From NCBI RefSeq assembly GCF_003316845.1, contig NZ_QMIK01000001.1:1054001-1118000 (forward strand): 64,000 nt of DNA, written 5' to 3'. The notes below the pieces were generated by a model that was not told the DNA's origin, did not search any database, and was given only the letters and a program-made list of their open reading frames with translations. The translations under genes and the position numbers were made by a program. Of the stretch, positions 8,812-17,625 are shown in pieces (position 1 is the first letter of the stretch; every line of letters begins with the position of its first letter). Source of the DNA: Cognataquiflexum aquatile (GTDB lineage Bacteria; Bacteroidota; Bacteroidia; Cytophagales; Cyclobacteriaceae).

Positions 8812-10458
8812 TTACCTTTTCAACAATTTTGTCCTTTTGACTTCTCTGCCGGACTGCATTTGAACCAAAAACATGCCTTTTGGAATCATCGGCAAACTGA
8901 TCTCAAAGGGTTGATTGAGAGAAGCTCTTTGGATATCAATTCTTTGGATTTCTTTGCCATTGATGTCATAAAGAGAAAATTCTCCCGAGAGGCTTTTTCC
9001 AAACTGAACAAAAAGATCTCCTCCATTCAACGGATTGGGATAAACCTTAAAATCACTCTCTTTTTCCAAAGTCAAAATGCTCAAAATCTCACCAAAATAG
9101 GCTTTGGAAAAATCAGGAATTCCATATCCCAAAAGGTTATCCGGTTTGTCAAATTGACTGGAACTTCTCAGAATATAATTGATCAGATCTTCTTTGGACC
9201 ACTCGGGACGCGCCTCCCACAATCCTGCCGCCAAAGCCGCAATCTGGGGAGCAGAAAAGGAAGTACCATTGGACGGCCCCAATGTTCCGTTGGAACGGAT
9301 CACTTGGGCACTGTTGCCAAACGCAGAAACTTCAGGCTTGATCCTGCCGTCCGCAGTTGGTCCCTGTGAACTGAATCCTGCCCGAGCAAGGTCGGCATTG
9401 ACTGCACCGACTGATAAAATTCCTTCTGCATCTGCCGGAGCAATAATAGAAGTTACACCCCTTGAACCGTAATTCCCGGCGCTAGTAACGACCAAAATAC
9501 CTTTCTTAGAAGCGATATCGGCTCCTTTGGTAATGGTAGAGGTTTTGCCATCCAAACTGGCTTTGGTGTAATCCATGCTGGGATCATCAAAATCCCAATA
9601 ACCCAAAGAGCTGCTGATGATATCCACGCCAAGACTGTCTGCCCAAGCTGCTGCCCTGACCCAATTGTATTCTTCAATCCTGTATTCTGTGGGAACGTCT
9701 TCAGTAATTCCAAGGATATATTTGGCATCAGGTGCACCCGAAACCAATAGGTTTTCCTGCTTGGCAGCGATCAAAGAAAGGGCATTTGTACCATGCTGGT
9801 TAAAATTATAAACATTTCCGTTTGCTAAATGGACAAAATCCCTGGTAGCGACAATTTGGTTGTTGGTAAACAAATGTGCGAAAGCAGAAATGGTATTGAC
9901 ACCGGGAAAGCCTGCATCAAATACCGCAATGGTAATCCCCTTGCCCTTGTATCCTTCACTGTGCATGGCCGGAATACCGATCAGTTCATTCTGAAAATCA
10001 TAGGGTGTGGCCGCAGTTTTGGCATTTGTCTTATTGGGAGAACTAGCACCGACTTTTGCATCGAATCCAAAACCGGATCTCCCATTGGAACTTTGGCCAG
10101 GAGCTGCCAAGACCACTTTTTCAACGTAGGGAAGTGCGGCGATGGCATTGATGTTTTCGGCAGTAGCCTCCACCACAGTCGCATTCAGCCAATTGATCGG
10201 GTAAAGGATTTTGGCTGATTTGGAAGATAATCCGGATACATATTTGGAAGAAACAGGCAAATCAAGGCTGTCAACAGGTATCTGAAACTTTGCCCTTCTC
10301 GCAAGAGATGCTGCAGACAAAAACTCAGAAGGGCGGCTGAGGGAAAATGTATCCTGAGGCTTAAACTTAAAATGAACGGCGTACCTGTTTTGCCCATAGG
10401 AAATGGAAACAATAAAAAAACAGAAAAGAGAAAAAATGAGGCGGTTAAAGTTTGCCAT
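8812..10458 (-). CDS. Subtilisin-like S8 peptidase with type IX secretion tail
   Basis: This 548-residue protein has a signal peptide (about 1-22), an inhibitor-like propeptide and an S8 catalytic domain. The triad is Asp181 in AVFDAGFPG, His222 in QHGTNALS and Ser400 in NGTSFSAP; Asn329 in SAGNYG fits the oxyanion position. The last 75 residues form a type A T9SS sorting domain, with YPNPLNGG, SLYDINGKEI and a basic KRTKLLKR end. The protein should therefore be exported to the surface or medium by the Por/gliding secretion system. The start overlaps the stop of the upstream lipoprotein gene by 14 nt, which suggests translational coupling. Confidence 0.93.
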   Translation of the reverse strand: MANFNRLIFSLFCFFIVSISYGQNRYAVHFKFKPQDTFSLSRPSEFLSAASLARRAKFQIPVDSLDLPVSSKYVSGLSSKSAKILYPINWLNATVVEATAENINAIAALPYVEKVVLAAPGQSSNGRSGFGFDAKVGASSPNKTNAKTAATPYDFQNELIGIPAMHSEGYKGKGITIAVFDAGFPGVNTISAFAHLFTNNQIVATRDFVHLANGNVYNFNQHGTNALSLIAAKQENLLVSGAPDAKYILGITEDVPTEYRIEEYNWVRAAAWADSLGVDIISSSLGYWDFDDPSMDYTKASLDGKTSTITKGADIASKKGILVVTSAGNYGSRGVTSIIAPADAEGILSVGAVNADLARAGFSSQGPTADGRIKPEVSAFGNSAQVIRSNGTLGPSNGTSFSAPQIAALAAGLWEARPEWSKEDLINYILRSSSQFDKPDNLLGYGIPDFSKAYFGEILSILTLEKESDFKVYPNPLNGGDLFVQFGKSLSGEFSLYDINGKEIQRIDIQRASLNQPFEISLPMIPKGMFLVQMQSGREVKRTKLLKR

Positions 10459-11131
10459 ACGATTTGATTTTTAAATGGGTCAACCTCCCCGAGTCTACGA
10501 TCTTTTGTCCGAGGCAGTCATTCCTGGAGCAATAGGTAAATACTTCATAATATTGTTCCACCAAGCCAACACCCTTGGCGAAAACCTCATAACGGTTATC
10601 CCTGAAGGTGATTTCATCATCATCTTCCTCCTGAAGTACTTTCAGTGATTTGGAAAATGACTGTTGGCCAACTTCGACCTTTCCCAAAAAGGAAATTTCA
10701 TACTCATCGGGATTACCGGAATTGAAGATTTGGGCATCCCATGTTTTCTCCAATTCTGGAGGAAAAACCAAGTTGACGGTCTTTTTGTTCTCGAAAGTCC
10801 TTAATAATGCCAAGTTGCGGTATTGCATCAGATAATTTCCGATGATGGCCCATTCCGTCCCATCGGAAGATTTCTCTCTAGCCAGGACATAGACGAGGTC
10901 ATTTTCGACATTGAGATAGGTGTAAATGATCCTGTCTCTCAAAAAATAGGTACTGCTTTCTTCGTCACTTTCCCCAAATACGATCGTTTCATTGACCTCG
11001 TATTCCCAGAAAAGACCAACTTCCAAAGGCTGATAATCCAATCCAAAATCAGAATCGGGCTCCTCAGTCTCTGTACATGAAAATAAAAAAGCAATTAGGC
11101 TAAGAAAGTAAAGTGGGTGAATCTTAAGCAT
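10445..11131 (-). CDS. Putative lipoprotein, unknown function
   Basis: This 228-residue protein has a lipoprotein signal (LIAFLFSC, Cys19) and then an acidic linker. The rest is a beta-rich soluble domain with repeated aromatic strand patterns (YQPLEVGLFWEYEV near residue 35). The fold resembles secreted Bacteroidota proteins that begin with a 'PLxVGxxWxYxV' strand, but no named family is certain. It is the first gene of a two-gene unit with the subtilase (14-nt overlap). It may be a partner or chaperone for that protease; this is inference from position only. Confidence 0.6.
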   Translation of the reverse strand: MLKIHPLYFLSLIAFLFSCTETEEPDSDFGLDYQPLEVGLFWEYEVNETIVFGESDEESSTYFLRDRIIYTYLNVENDLVYVLAREKSSDGTEWAIIGNYLMQYRNLALLRTFENKKTVNLVFPPELEKTWDAQIFNSGNPDEYEISFLGKVEVGQQSFSKSLKVLQEEDDDEITFRDNRYEVFAKGVGLVEQYYEVFTYCSRNDCLGQKIVDSGRLTHLKIKSYGKL

Positions 11132-11151
11132 AAGCGAGTTCTAGACGTCTG

Positions 11152-11159
11152 CAAAAATA
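11152..11159 (-). promoter_or_regulatory. Candidate -7 promoter element
   Basis: The minus strand reads TATTTTTG, matching the Bacteroidota TAnnTTTG box, about 20 nt upstream of the lipoprotein start at 11131. No clear -33 TTG was found at the right distance. Confidence 0.4.
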
Positions 11160-11213
11160 CAATTTTAACCTGAAATTTCTACCTTAGCATCCAAAAATCA
11201 TCAAAACACCAAC

Positions 11214-11840
11214 ATGGCTCTCCGTTCCTTTGTAAAAATAAGTGCAGTTACCAACCTATCAGATGCCAGGTATTGTGCAGGAATGTATGTCAATCTGATC
11301 GGATTTGATCTGGAAGAAAAAAGCAAAAACTTTACTTCTTCCCAAAAATTCAATGAAATCACCGGTTGGCTATCAGGGGTTGATTTTGTAGCTGAATTTG
11401 AAAGCACCCATCCTGAGAAAATCCTGACACTTGTCCAGGAATACAATGGGATCAATTTTATAGAAACAAAAGAGGAAATCTATTTGAGGATGTTGGTCAA
11501 TTCTTCTTTTGGAATCATACTCAAAAAGGAACTATCTACAGAAGAGGACTTGGATGACCTGATTGCCAAAGCACAATTTTTCAAGGATTTTGGTGTGGTC
11601 TTGCACCTCGTGTCCAATAGTTTGGATTTGGATAGTTCTATCATTGAAAAACTGAAAACTTTAGCTTCTTCGGTGGATGTATTGCTTGGTTTTGGGATTG
11701 AACCTGACACAATTGGGGAAATAATAGAAGATACAGGCATCAAAGGAATTGCCCTTGAAGGTGGGGAAGAAATCAAACCGGGCCTTAAGGATTTTGACCA
11801 GTTGGCGGAGATATTGGAAGTTCTTGAGATCGAAGAATAA
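11214..11840 (+). CDS. TrpF-like TIM-barrel protein lacking the catalytic Cys
   Basis: This 208-residue protein aligns by eye with phosphoribosylanthranilate isomerase at both ends. VKISAVTNLSDARYCAG corresponds to the TrpF opening VKICGITxxEDA. Near the C-terminus GIALEGGEEIKPGLKDFDQL corresponds to the phosphate-binding DVSSGVExxPGxKDxxxI. The catalytic Cys is Ser here, and the LDT loop with the catalytic Asp is not recognisable. It is therefore unlikely to do the TrpF reaction. It lies 19 bp upstream of hemF on the same strand, so the two are probably co-transcribed. A role in heme metabolism is possible but unproven. Confidence 0.65.
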   Translation: MALRSFVKISAVTNLSDARYCAGMYVNLIGFDLEEKSKNFTSSQKFNEITGWLSGVDFVAEFESTHPEKILTLVQEYNGINFIETKEEIYLRMLVNSSFGIILKKELSTEEDLDDLIAKAQFFKDFGVVLHLVSNSLDLDSSIIEKLKTLASSVDVLLGFGIEPDTIGEIIEDTGIKGIALEGGEEIKPGLKDFDQLAEILEVLEIEE

Positions 11841-11859
11841 ATAGAATTGGAATAGAAAA

Positions 11860-12759
11860 ATGCTAGAGAAAGAGAAAATCACCAGTGACTTCATGGACAT
11901 TCAGGACCACATCTGTAAGGAACTGGAAATAGAGGACGGCAAAGGGAAATTCCAGGAAGACAAGTGGACAAGGGCAGAAGGCGGAGGAGGTAGGACTCGT
12001 ATCTTCCAAAATGGCAATGTCATAGAAAAAGGCGGGGTGGCATTCTCCGCTGTAGAAGGTCCCACACCGGACAAAATCCTTCAAAAGCTCAATCTGGAAA
12101 AGGCGGATTTTTATGCCACAGGCGTATCTATTGTCATTCATCCCGAAAGCCCAATGGTGCCGATCATCCATATGAACATCCGGTATTTTGAAATGAGCAA
12201 TGGCGTGAGATGGTTTGGGGGAGGAATTGACCTTACCCCTCATTATGTGGACATCGAAGACGCAAGGTACTTTCACCAAGAGGTAAAGGCCACCTGCGAT
12301 CAATCTAATCTAGACTACTACCCAAAATTCAAAAAGTGGGCAGATGATTATTTTTTTATCAAACACAGGAATGAAACAAGAGGAATCGGCGGCATTTTCT
12401 TCGACAGACTGACCAGCCATGATGCCAAAGAGATGGATTCAGTGTTTGGGTTTGTGAAATCTGTCGGGTACCTTTTTCCAAAAGTCTACCGCCACTTGAT
12501 GGCCAAAAACAAATCTTTGCCCTACGGAGAAAATGAGAAAAAATGGCAGGCACTCCGTCGCGGAAGGTATGTTGAATTTAACCTGGTGTGGGATGCAGGC
12601 ACCAAATTCGGACTCGATACCAATGGGAGAACGGAAAGCATCCTGATGAGTATGCCTCCCATGGCCAATTGGGAATACATGCATCAGCCCTCTACGGGCT
12701 CAAAAGAAGCGTTCACCCTCGACCATCTGAAAAAAGAGATTGATTGGGTCAGTATATAA
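11860..12759 (+). CDS. hemF: Oxygen-dependent coproporphyrinogen III oxidase
   Basis: The 299-residue length and sequence blocks are typical of HemF: GGGGRTRIFQNG near residue 45, the metal/substrate segment RWFGGGIDLTPHY near 120, RGIGGIFFDRL near 175, and RRGRYVEFNLVWDAGT near 230. The soluble enzyme converts coproporphyrinogen III to protoporphyrinogen IX by two oxidative decarboxylations in heme synthesis. It needs O2, which implies at least microaerobic life. It follows the TrpF-like gene closely. A PAP2 gene follows after 32 bp. Confidence 0.95.
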   Translation: MLEKEKITSDFMDIQDHICKELEIEDGKGKFQEDKWTRAEGGGGRTRIFQNGNVIEKGGVAFSAVEGPTPDKILQKLNLEKADFYATGVSIVIHPESPMVPIIHMNIRYFEMSNGVRWFGGGIDLTPHYVDIEDARYFHQEVKATCDQSNLDYYPKFKKWADDYFFIKHRNETRGIGGIFFDRLTSHDAKEMDSVFGFVKSVGYLFPKVYRHLMAKNKSLPYGENEKKWQALRRGRYVEFNLVWDAGTKFGLDTNGRTESILMSMPPMANWEYMHQPSTGSKEAFTLDHLKKEIDWVSI

Positions 12760-12791
12760 AAATTGGTTAATGGTTATTGGGTTATTGAAAC

Positions 12792-13385
12792 ATGCTAGAA
12801 AAAATCAGTGAATGGGATCAGGCTCTTTTTTTGTGGTTAAACCAATACCACTCGGATTTTCTGGATCCTGTCATGTACTTTTTGACCCAAACTTATCCTT
12901 GGATTCCGCTGTATATTTTCTTGATTTTTTTGGTCGCTAAGGCCCACGGCAAACAGGGTTGGTGGGTAATCTTGGGCGTGTTGCTTGCGGTCATGCTTGC
13001 AGACCAAATCACATCAGCATTGATGAAACCTTTTTTCGAAAGACTAAGGCCATGCCATGAAGTTTTGTTGAATGGCATGATCCACAATTATGGCAAATGC
13101 GGGGGCATGTACGGCTTTGCTTCCTCCCATGCAGCCAATAGTTTTGCCATAGCGACTGCCATGTATTTTGGGCTTTCCTTTAAATTTCCTGCCATAAAAT
13201 GGCTATTCCTTTGGGCGGTGTTTTTTTCGTACACAAGGATTTACCTTGGTGTACACTATCCGGGAGATGTAGCTGTCGGAGGCTTGGTGGGGGTTGTCAG
13301 TGGCATTACAGGATATCACCTTTTTCAATACATCTACCATTTTGTGAAGACAAAATGGAAAATAGAAAAAATCAAAACTGACTGA
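12792..13385 (+). CDS. PAP2-family membrane phosphatase
   Basis: This 197-residue protein has about five hydrophobic helices and all three PAP2 motifs. KPFFERLRP (79-87) is the KxxxxxxRP motif. SSHAANS (111-117) stands in for PSGH with catalytic His113. R149 to D159 (RIYLGVHYPGD) holds the second catalytic His155. Such proteins dephosphorylate lipid phosphates such as undecaprenyl diphosphate or lipid A phosphate at the outer face of the inner membrane. It may close the hemF transcript. Its stop almost touches that of the convergent ribE gene. Confidence 0.85.
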   Translation: MLEKISEWDQALFLWLNQYHSDFLDPVMYFLTQTYPWIPLYIFLIFLVAKAHGKQGWWVILGVLLAVMLADQITSALMKPFFERLRPCHEVLLNGMIHNYGKCGGMYGFASSHAANSFAIATAMYFGLSFKFPAIKWLFLWAVFFSYTRIYLGVHYPGDVAVGGLVGVVSGITGYHLFQYIYHFVKTKWKIEKIKTD

Positions 13386-13386
13386 A

Positions 13387-13980
13387 TCAGTCTGCGTAAC
13401 CTCTGATGATTCTTTGGATGTATTTGCCAATTATATCAAACTCAAGGTTTACCTCATCTCCAACTTTCAGTTCATGGAAGTTGGTATGCTCATAGGTATA
13501 GGGGATAATGGCCACAGAAAATTTCCCGTTTTTAGAATTGAAGCAGGTCAGGCTAGTACCATTTACCGTAATGGAACCCTTCTCAACTGTTACATTTCCG
13601 GTGTGGGGATCAAAAGAGAAATCAAAAATCCACGAACCATCCTGTTCGGCAATCCCACCTACTTTTCCGACCTGATCGACATGACCCTGGACTATATGTC
13701 CATCAAACCTGCCGTTGGAAGGCATGCAGCGTTCCAAGTTTATTTTTTTACCAATGGCCCAAGATTTAAGGTTGGTTTTTTTCAGGGTCTCATCTATCGC
13801 AGTTACACTGTAGGTATTTCCTTCTACCGCAACCACAGTCAGACAGACGCCATTATGGGAAACAGACTGATCTACTTTGAGTTGAGCGGTAATCGGTGAT
13901 GAAATATCAAACCTGACATTGGTTCCTTCTTTGGTGAGTCCGGTGACTGTTCCCAATGTCTCAATAATTCCTGTAAACAT
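13387..13980 (-). CDS. ribE: Riboflavin synthase alpha chain
   Basis: This 197-residue protein opens with the invariant MFTGIIETLGTV and contains the two tandem lumazine-binding halves. The first half has the SVSHNGVCLTV block. The second has a matching block with SITVNGTSLTC, preceded by GHIVQGHVDQVG. It dismutates two 6,7-dimethyl-8-ribityllumazine molecules to riboflavin. The gene is convergent with the PAP2 gene, with one base between stops, and divergent from pcm. The 124-bp upstream region is too short for an FMN riboswitch and none is seen. Confidence 0.95.
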   Translation of the reverse strand: MFTGIIETLGTVTGLTKEGTNVRFDISSPITAQLKVDQSVSHNGVCLTVVAVEGNTYSVTAIDETLKKTNLKSWAIGKKINLERCMPSNGRFDGHIVQGHVDQVGKVGGIAEQDGSWIFDFSFDPHTGNVTVEKGSITVNGTSLTCFNSKNGKFSVAIIPYTYEHTNFHELKVGDEVNLEFDIIGKYIQRIIRGYAD

Positions 13981-14104
13981 ATTTTAAATTCAAGTGGTCA
14001 ATATTTCAGACAATAAGCTTCAAAGCAATGAAATCGGTTCAAATTAAGCCAATTTATCCCTTAACTTCGCATCGTTTACAAAAGTTTCCCATTACCATCC
14101 ACCC

Positions 14105-14761
14105 ATGTTAAAATTAGAGGATAGCTACCGCCATAAAGGTCAGCGAAAAGAATTGGTAAAAATCATCCGACAAAAAGGAATCAAAGACGAGGCTGTTTTG
14201 AATGCCATCAACACCCTTCCAAGGCATTTTTTCTTTGATTCAGCATTAGACTCCCACGCCTACGAAGACAAGGCATTCCCTATCGGGGAAGGTCAGACGA
14301 TATCCCAACCATACACTGTCGCCTTCCAAACCGAATTGCTCAAAATCAAACCGGGTGACAAAGTGTTGGAAATCGGCACAGGGTCAGGGTATCAGGGTGC
14401 TATCCTGCATTTGTTGGGAGCGGAGGTGCATACCATAGAATACCAGAAGAAGCTTTTTGACCGGACCAAAAAGTTTATGGCCAAATTGGGAATCCACTTG
14501 CATTTTTACTTTGGGGATGGCTCCAAAGGCATTCCTGAACAAGCCCCTTACGACAAAATTCTGGTGACAGCCGGCGCACCTGTTGTCCCAAATTCCTTAT
14601 TGAAGCAATTGAAAGTGGGTGGGATTTTGGTGATCCCGGTAGGTGACCGCAAGTCACAGAAAATGATGAAACTCACCAAAATCACCGAAACAAAAATCGA
14701 ACAGGAGGAATTTGACAACTTTGCATTTGTACCTCTCTTGGGAATGGAAGGATGGAAATAA
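14105..14761 (+). CDS. pcm: Protein-L-isoaspartate O-methyltransferase
   Basis: This 218-residue protein has the family's N-terminal substrate region (LPRHFFFDSALDSHAYED, IGEGQTISQPY) and SAM motif I VLEIGTGSGYQGAIL around residues 80-94. Post motif I and the late YDKILVTAGAP motif are also present. The cytosolic enzyme methylates L-isoaspartyl residues in ageing proteins to start their repair. A possible promoter box TAACTTCG lies at 14062-14069. The gene is divergent from ribE. Confidence 0.93.
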   Translation: MLKLEDSYRHKGQRKELVKIIRQKGIKDEAVLNAINTLPRHFFFDSALDSHAYEDKAFPIGEGQTISQPYTVAFQTELLKIKPGDKVLEIGTGSGYQGAILHLLGAEVHTIEYQKKLFDRTKKFMAKLGIHLHFYFGDGSKGIPEQAPYDKILVTAGAPVVPNSLLKQLKVGGILVIPVGDRKSQKMMKLTKITETKIEQEEFDNFAFVPLLGMEGWK

Positions 14762-14842
14762 CCAAATTTTATACTGAATTCAACCCCTTAATTTTTCATT
14801 GAAAGAAAAACGTTTTGTATTTTTACAAAAAAATTAACTTTT

Positions 14843-15379
14843 ATGCCAAAACAGAAACCTGTTAAGCTGTCTGAAGTGATTATGACGGAAATGGTATTGC
14901 CAAACGATACCAATACCCTTCACAACCTCATGGGCGGAAAATTGATGCATTGGATGGATATTGTAGCGGCAATTGCTGCGCAAAAGCATTCCAACAGAAT
15001 CGTAGTTACAGCTTCTGCAGACAGCATTTCTTTTAAGCACCCCATCCCGCTAGGCAATGTAGTGACCCTAAAGTCACGCGTAACGAGGGCTTTCAATTCT
15101 TCCATTGAAGTATTCATCGAGGTTTGGGCAGAAGATATTCCTGCCAACAAAAAGATCCTGACGCACAGGGCATTTTTCACCTTTGTGGCAGTAGACCAAA
15201 ACGGCCGTCCAATAGAAGTGCCTGAAGCCATCCCTGAGACACCCGAGGAAAAAGAATTGTATGAAGGAGCATTGAGAAGAAGGCAGCTGAGGTTGGTACT
15301 CGCAAAAAGAATGGACCCAAAAGATGCCGTTGAACTCAAATCGATATTTGGCTTTGAGGAGAATAAAGGCAGTGAGTAG
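14843..15379 (+). CDS. Hotdog-fold acyl-CoA thioesterase
   Basis: This 178-residue protein matches the cytosolic ACOT/YciA group. The opening MTEMVLPNDTNTLHNLMGGKLMHWMD segment (about 15-40) holds the Asn and Asp residues of the active site. SADSISFKHPIPLG and a long central strand follow. The C-terminal EELYEGALRRRQLR-like helix is usual for this group. It hydrolyses acyl-CoA to free acid and CoA; chain-length preference cannot be read from the sequence. It is followed by a modest terminator. Confidence 0.88.
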   Translation: MPKQKPVKLSEVIMTEMVLPNDTNTLHNLMGGKLMHWMDIVAAIAAQKHSNRIVVTASADSISFKHPIPLGNVVTLKSRVTRAFNSSIEVFIEVWAEDIPANKKILTHRAFFTFVAVDQNGRPIEVPEAIPETPEEKELYEGALRRRQLRLVLAKRMDPKDAVELKSIFGFEENKGSE

Positions 15380-15461
15380 GAATATCTAGGAGTAAGGGCA
15401 AGTTGAAAAAGTTGTATTTGCTACAATTGGTTTAACCGTTTTGGTGTCAGAAAGTCTTTTT

Positions 15462-15484
15462 ACGACCATCCTTTCGGTCGTTTT
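15462..15484 (+). terminator. Probable terminator after the thioesterase
   Basis: A 6-bp stem (ACGACC / GGTCGT) with an 8-base loop is followed by TTTTG. The T-run is short, so termination may be partial. Confidence 0.5.
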
Positions 15485-15614
15485 GTTCTCCATATCCGGT
15501 CCTAACATCCATTCACTTACTTCTTTCCAGTTATCCCCTTAAATTTCCGCTTTTTACATCCCTATCTTTCAAATTCCGTTTTGCAATCCCCCTTTTTTTA
15601 ATCAATTTAGGCAC

Positions 15615-16154
15615 ATGGAAAATATGACTATCCACGAATTGGGAATGATTTTGGATAATGAAATTTATGTCCTTCCGGAAGAAAAAAACCAACTCCTTAC
15701 TTTTGTGACACCTCCAAAATTGGAAGAAAACTCCTTGTATCAAGAAGAGGAATTTGGGGAGGAACCTGTGCATTTGGAATATGAAGGAGGCTTCGAAAAA
15801 GGGATTTTAGTGATCTATGAAGGCAAATCCCTGGAAAGCAGCCTTTCTGATTATTTGTTCAAGATTTTGGGAGCTGTATCTTGTTCCCTGAAAGACATTG
15901 CTTTGGCGAATTCTGAAGATACCGAATTGACCACCATGTCCTCCATCACTGCCCTGAATCCCAATAAGATCATCGTATTTGGAAAAGTCAGACATGAAAT
16001 CATGATGTCCGTCAAAAAAACGTATGAAGTACACCAAGAGGATGAAATCGAATACCTCTTTGCAGATGATTTAAAGCAGATCTCTGAAAGCCTCGACCTC
16101 CGCAAAGCCCTTTGGAAAGAGCTGCAGGTCTTGTTCAACATCACAAAAAAATAG
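15615..16154 (+). CDS. Conserved-looking cytosolic protein, function unknown
   Basis: This 179-residue acidic protein has no signal peptide or membrane segment. Around residues 75-130 it alternates a helix with short hydrophobic strands (GILVIYEGKSLE, LFKILGAV, ALNPNKIIVFGKVRHEI). That pattern recalls the Rossmann-like core of uracil-DNA-glycosylase relatives and of the DNA polymerase III psi subunit, but no catalytic motif is visible. I do not assign a function. Its stop is followed after 2 bp by the DUF3817 gene, and a kinase-like gene comes next, so the three are likely one operon. Confidence 0.55.
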   Translation: MENMTIHELGMILDNEIYVLPEEKNQLLTFVTPPKLEENSLYQEEEFGEEPVHLEYEGGFEKGILVIYEGKSLESSLSDYLFKILGAVSCSLKDIALANSEDTELTTMSSITALNPNKIIVFGKVRHEIMMSVKKTYEVHQEDEIEYLFADDLKQISESLDLRKALWKELQVLFNITKK

Positions 16155-16156
16155 AA

Positions 16157-16480
16157 ATGAAAACGATAGAAGAAAAAGCCAAATGGCTGAAGCGGTTTAG
16201 GTTGATCAGTATCCTCGAAGGCTTGTCTTTTCTGATTTTGCTGTTTATTGCCATGCCATTAAAGTATATGATGGACATTCCTTTGGCAGTGACTTATGTC
16301 GGTTGGGTGCATGGGTTGCTATTTGTCGTATATATCTATGTTGTATTTCCGACTGCACACAAACTGGAATGGAATTTTGGTAAAACATTTTTCGCACTGG
16401 TTGTTTCTATTCTCCCTTTTGGACCCTTCATTTTTGACAAAAACCTAACCAAGGAAGAAAAAGAAATGGTCCAATCTTGA
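16157..16480 (+). CDS. DUF3817 small integral membrane protein
   Basis: I use the ATG at 16157, which starts 2 bp after the previous stop and gives 107 residues. An earlier frame start would lie inside the upstream gene. The sequence has three hydrophobic helices and the DUF3817 pattern: RFRLISILEGLSFL, a conserved PLKYM turn, GWVHGLLFVVY, then a final helix ending LPFGPFIFDK. The family has no known biochemical role. Inner-membrane location is expected. Confidence 0.8.
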   Translation: MKTIEEKAKWLKRFRLISILEGLSFLILLFIAMPLKYMMDIPLAVTYVGWVHGLLFVVYIYVVFPTAHKLEWNFGKTFFALVVSILPFGPFIFDKNLTKEEKEMVQS

Positions 16481-16491
16481 CATCCCGCCTT

Positions 16492-17514
16492 ATGGCCCTG
16501 ATCAGCAAAAAGAAAATCATCTATCCCATTTCTGCCAAATTGAGGGTTTTCCTCCAAACCTACGGGCGGGAGGTGGATTTCCCGATCCAGTACAATGACC
16601 TTTTGAGGTATAGCACTTCCATAGCGCTTTATGATTCCAAGGGAAAAGACACCTTGTGGGAAACGGTTTTTTTTGCCGAATCTGACAGGGCAGAAATCCA
16701 TTACAATGTCAAAAAAATATATTCCATTCTCAAGGCTCAAGGTGACATGTCTGTCATGGAGCACTTGTATGTGGACAGGGTAGACCTTTGCGTTTATGGC
16801 AATACCAAGCCTTTTAGGGTTCGGATCGTCAACAGGATCAATGATAACTTCGATTACTTTTATGTAAAAAATGCGGACGCTTCAAGGATTTATGGATTGG
16901 AGCTGGAACACCTCCTCTCCCCTAACCGCATCAATTATCTGGTACATCAGAACACCCTGATAGAAGAACATATTGCCGGAATTCCCGGGGAGCAGTTTAT
17001 GAAACAGTATATCAATGAAAGTATTCAGAATCCAATCCGGTTGGCAAAGGAATTTGTGAAATTCAATGAAAGGTGTTTTGTAAGGCTTCTTGGAGACATG
17101 CATTCCTCAAATTTTGTGGTAGATATCACCCCTGATTTTGAGGAAACACATTATAGGATCCGCGCAATTGACTTTGACCAACAATCCTATGAAGGCAAAA
17201 AATCAATCTATTTGCCTCAATATTTCAAACAAAACAATAGCCTGATCCAGATGGGAATCAAGCACATCACTCCTGAATCAATGGCGCAATACCAAAGAGA
17301 GGAGCGTGCCCTTATTGCAAACAGGCTGAAAAGCTCCCAAAAAGAAATGGAGGATTTGTTGGACACTATGGAGTCAGACACCATTTCGACTCCTGAAAAT
17401 ACCGAGTCACTGAAACAGGAACTGGCAAAACACTATAAAAATCCAAGATTTTTGGAATGTAAAAACATGGGAAACATCCTCCGACTTAGCCTGGATCAGG
17501 TAGTGAAAAAATGA
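16492..17514 (+). CDS. Protein-kinase-like (PKL fold) protein
   Basis: I use the ATG at 16492 (340 residues); a TTG at 16477 is also possible and would overlap the previous stop. The centre and end resemble atypical kinases. A possible VAIK-type Lys (YVKNAD, near 126) is followed by a Glu-bearing helix (LELEHLL), a hinge-like ELIEEHIAG region, a catalytic loop GDMHSSN (201-207) and a DFG-like IDFD (226-229). The loop matches the HGDxHxxN style of aminoglycoside phosphotransferase, HipA and RIO families. The helical C-terminal tail is charged. The substrate is unknown. It appears to be the last gene of a three-gene unit. Confidence 0.5.
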   Translation: MALISKKKIIYPISAKLRVFLQTYGREVDFPIQYNDLLRYSTSIALYDSKGKDTLWETVFFAESDRAEIHYNVKKIYSILKAQGDMSVMEHLYVDRVDLCVYGNTKPFRVRIVNRINDNFDYFYVKNADASRIYGLELEHLLSPNRINYLVHQNTLIEEHIAGIPGEQFMKQYINESIQNPIRLAKEFVKFNERCFVRLLGDMHSSNFVVDITPDFEETHYRIRAIDFDQQSYEGKKSIYLPQYFKQNNSLIQMGIKHITPESMAQYQREERALIANRLKSSQKEMEDLLDTMESDTISTPENTESLKQELAKHYKNPRFLECKNMGNILRLSLDQVVKK

Positions 17515-17625
17515 TTTGAGCGCCTTATCATAATACTTAGTACTTGATACTTTTCACCTCTTACCTCTCACTTCTTACCTTTTTCACTTGATACTTGATA
17601 CTTTTCACCTCTCACTAATCTCCTC
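17515..17625. repeat. Pyrimidine-rich word repeats in a convergent spacer
   Basis: The spacer consists of near-repeats of ACTTGATACTTTTCACCTC and TTACCTCTCACTTC. Its complement style (GTATCAAGT, GAAGTA) reappears at 48741-48820. It lies between two convergent genes. No hairpin terminator was seen. Confidence 0.6.

Noticed and set aside
13981-14104. FMN riboswitch upstream of ribE.
   Set aside because: The gap is only 124 bp, is shared with pcm, and shows none of the conserved FMN-element blocks.
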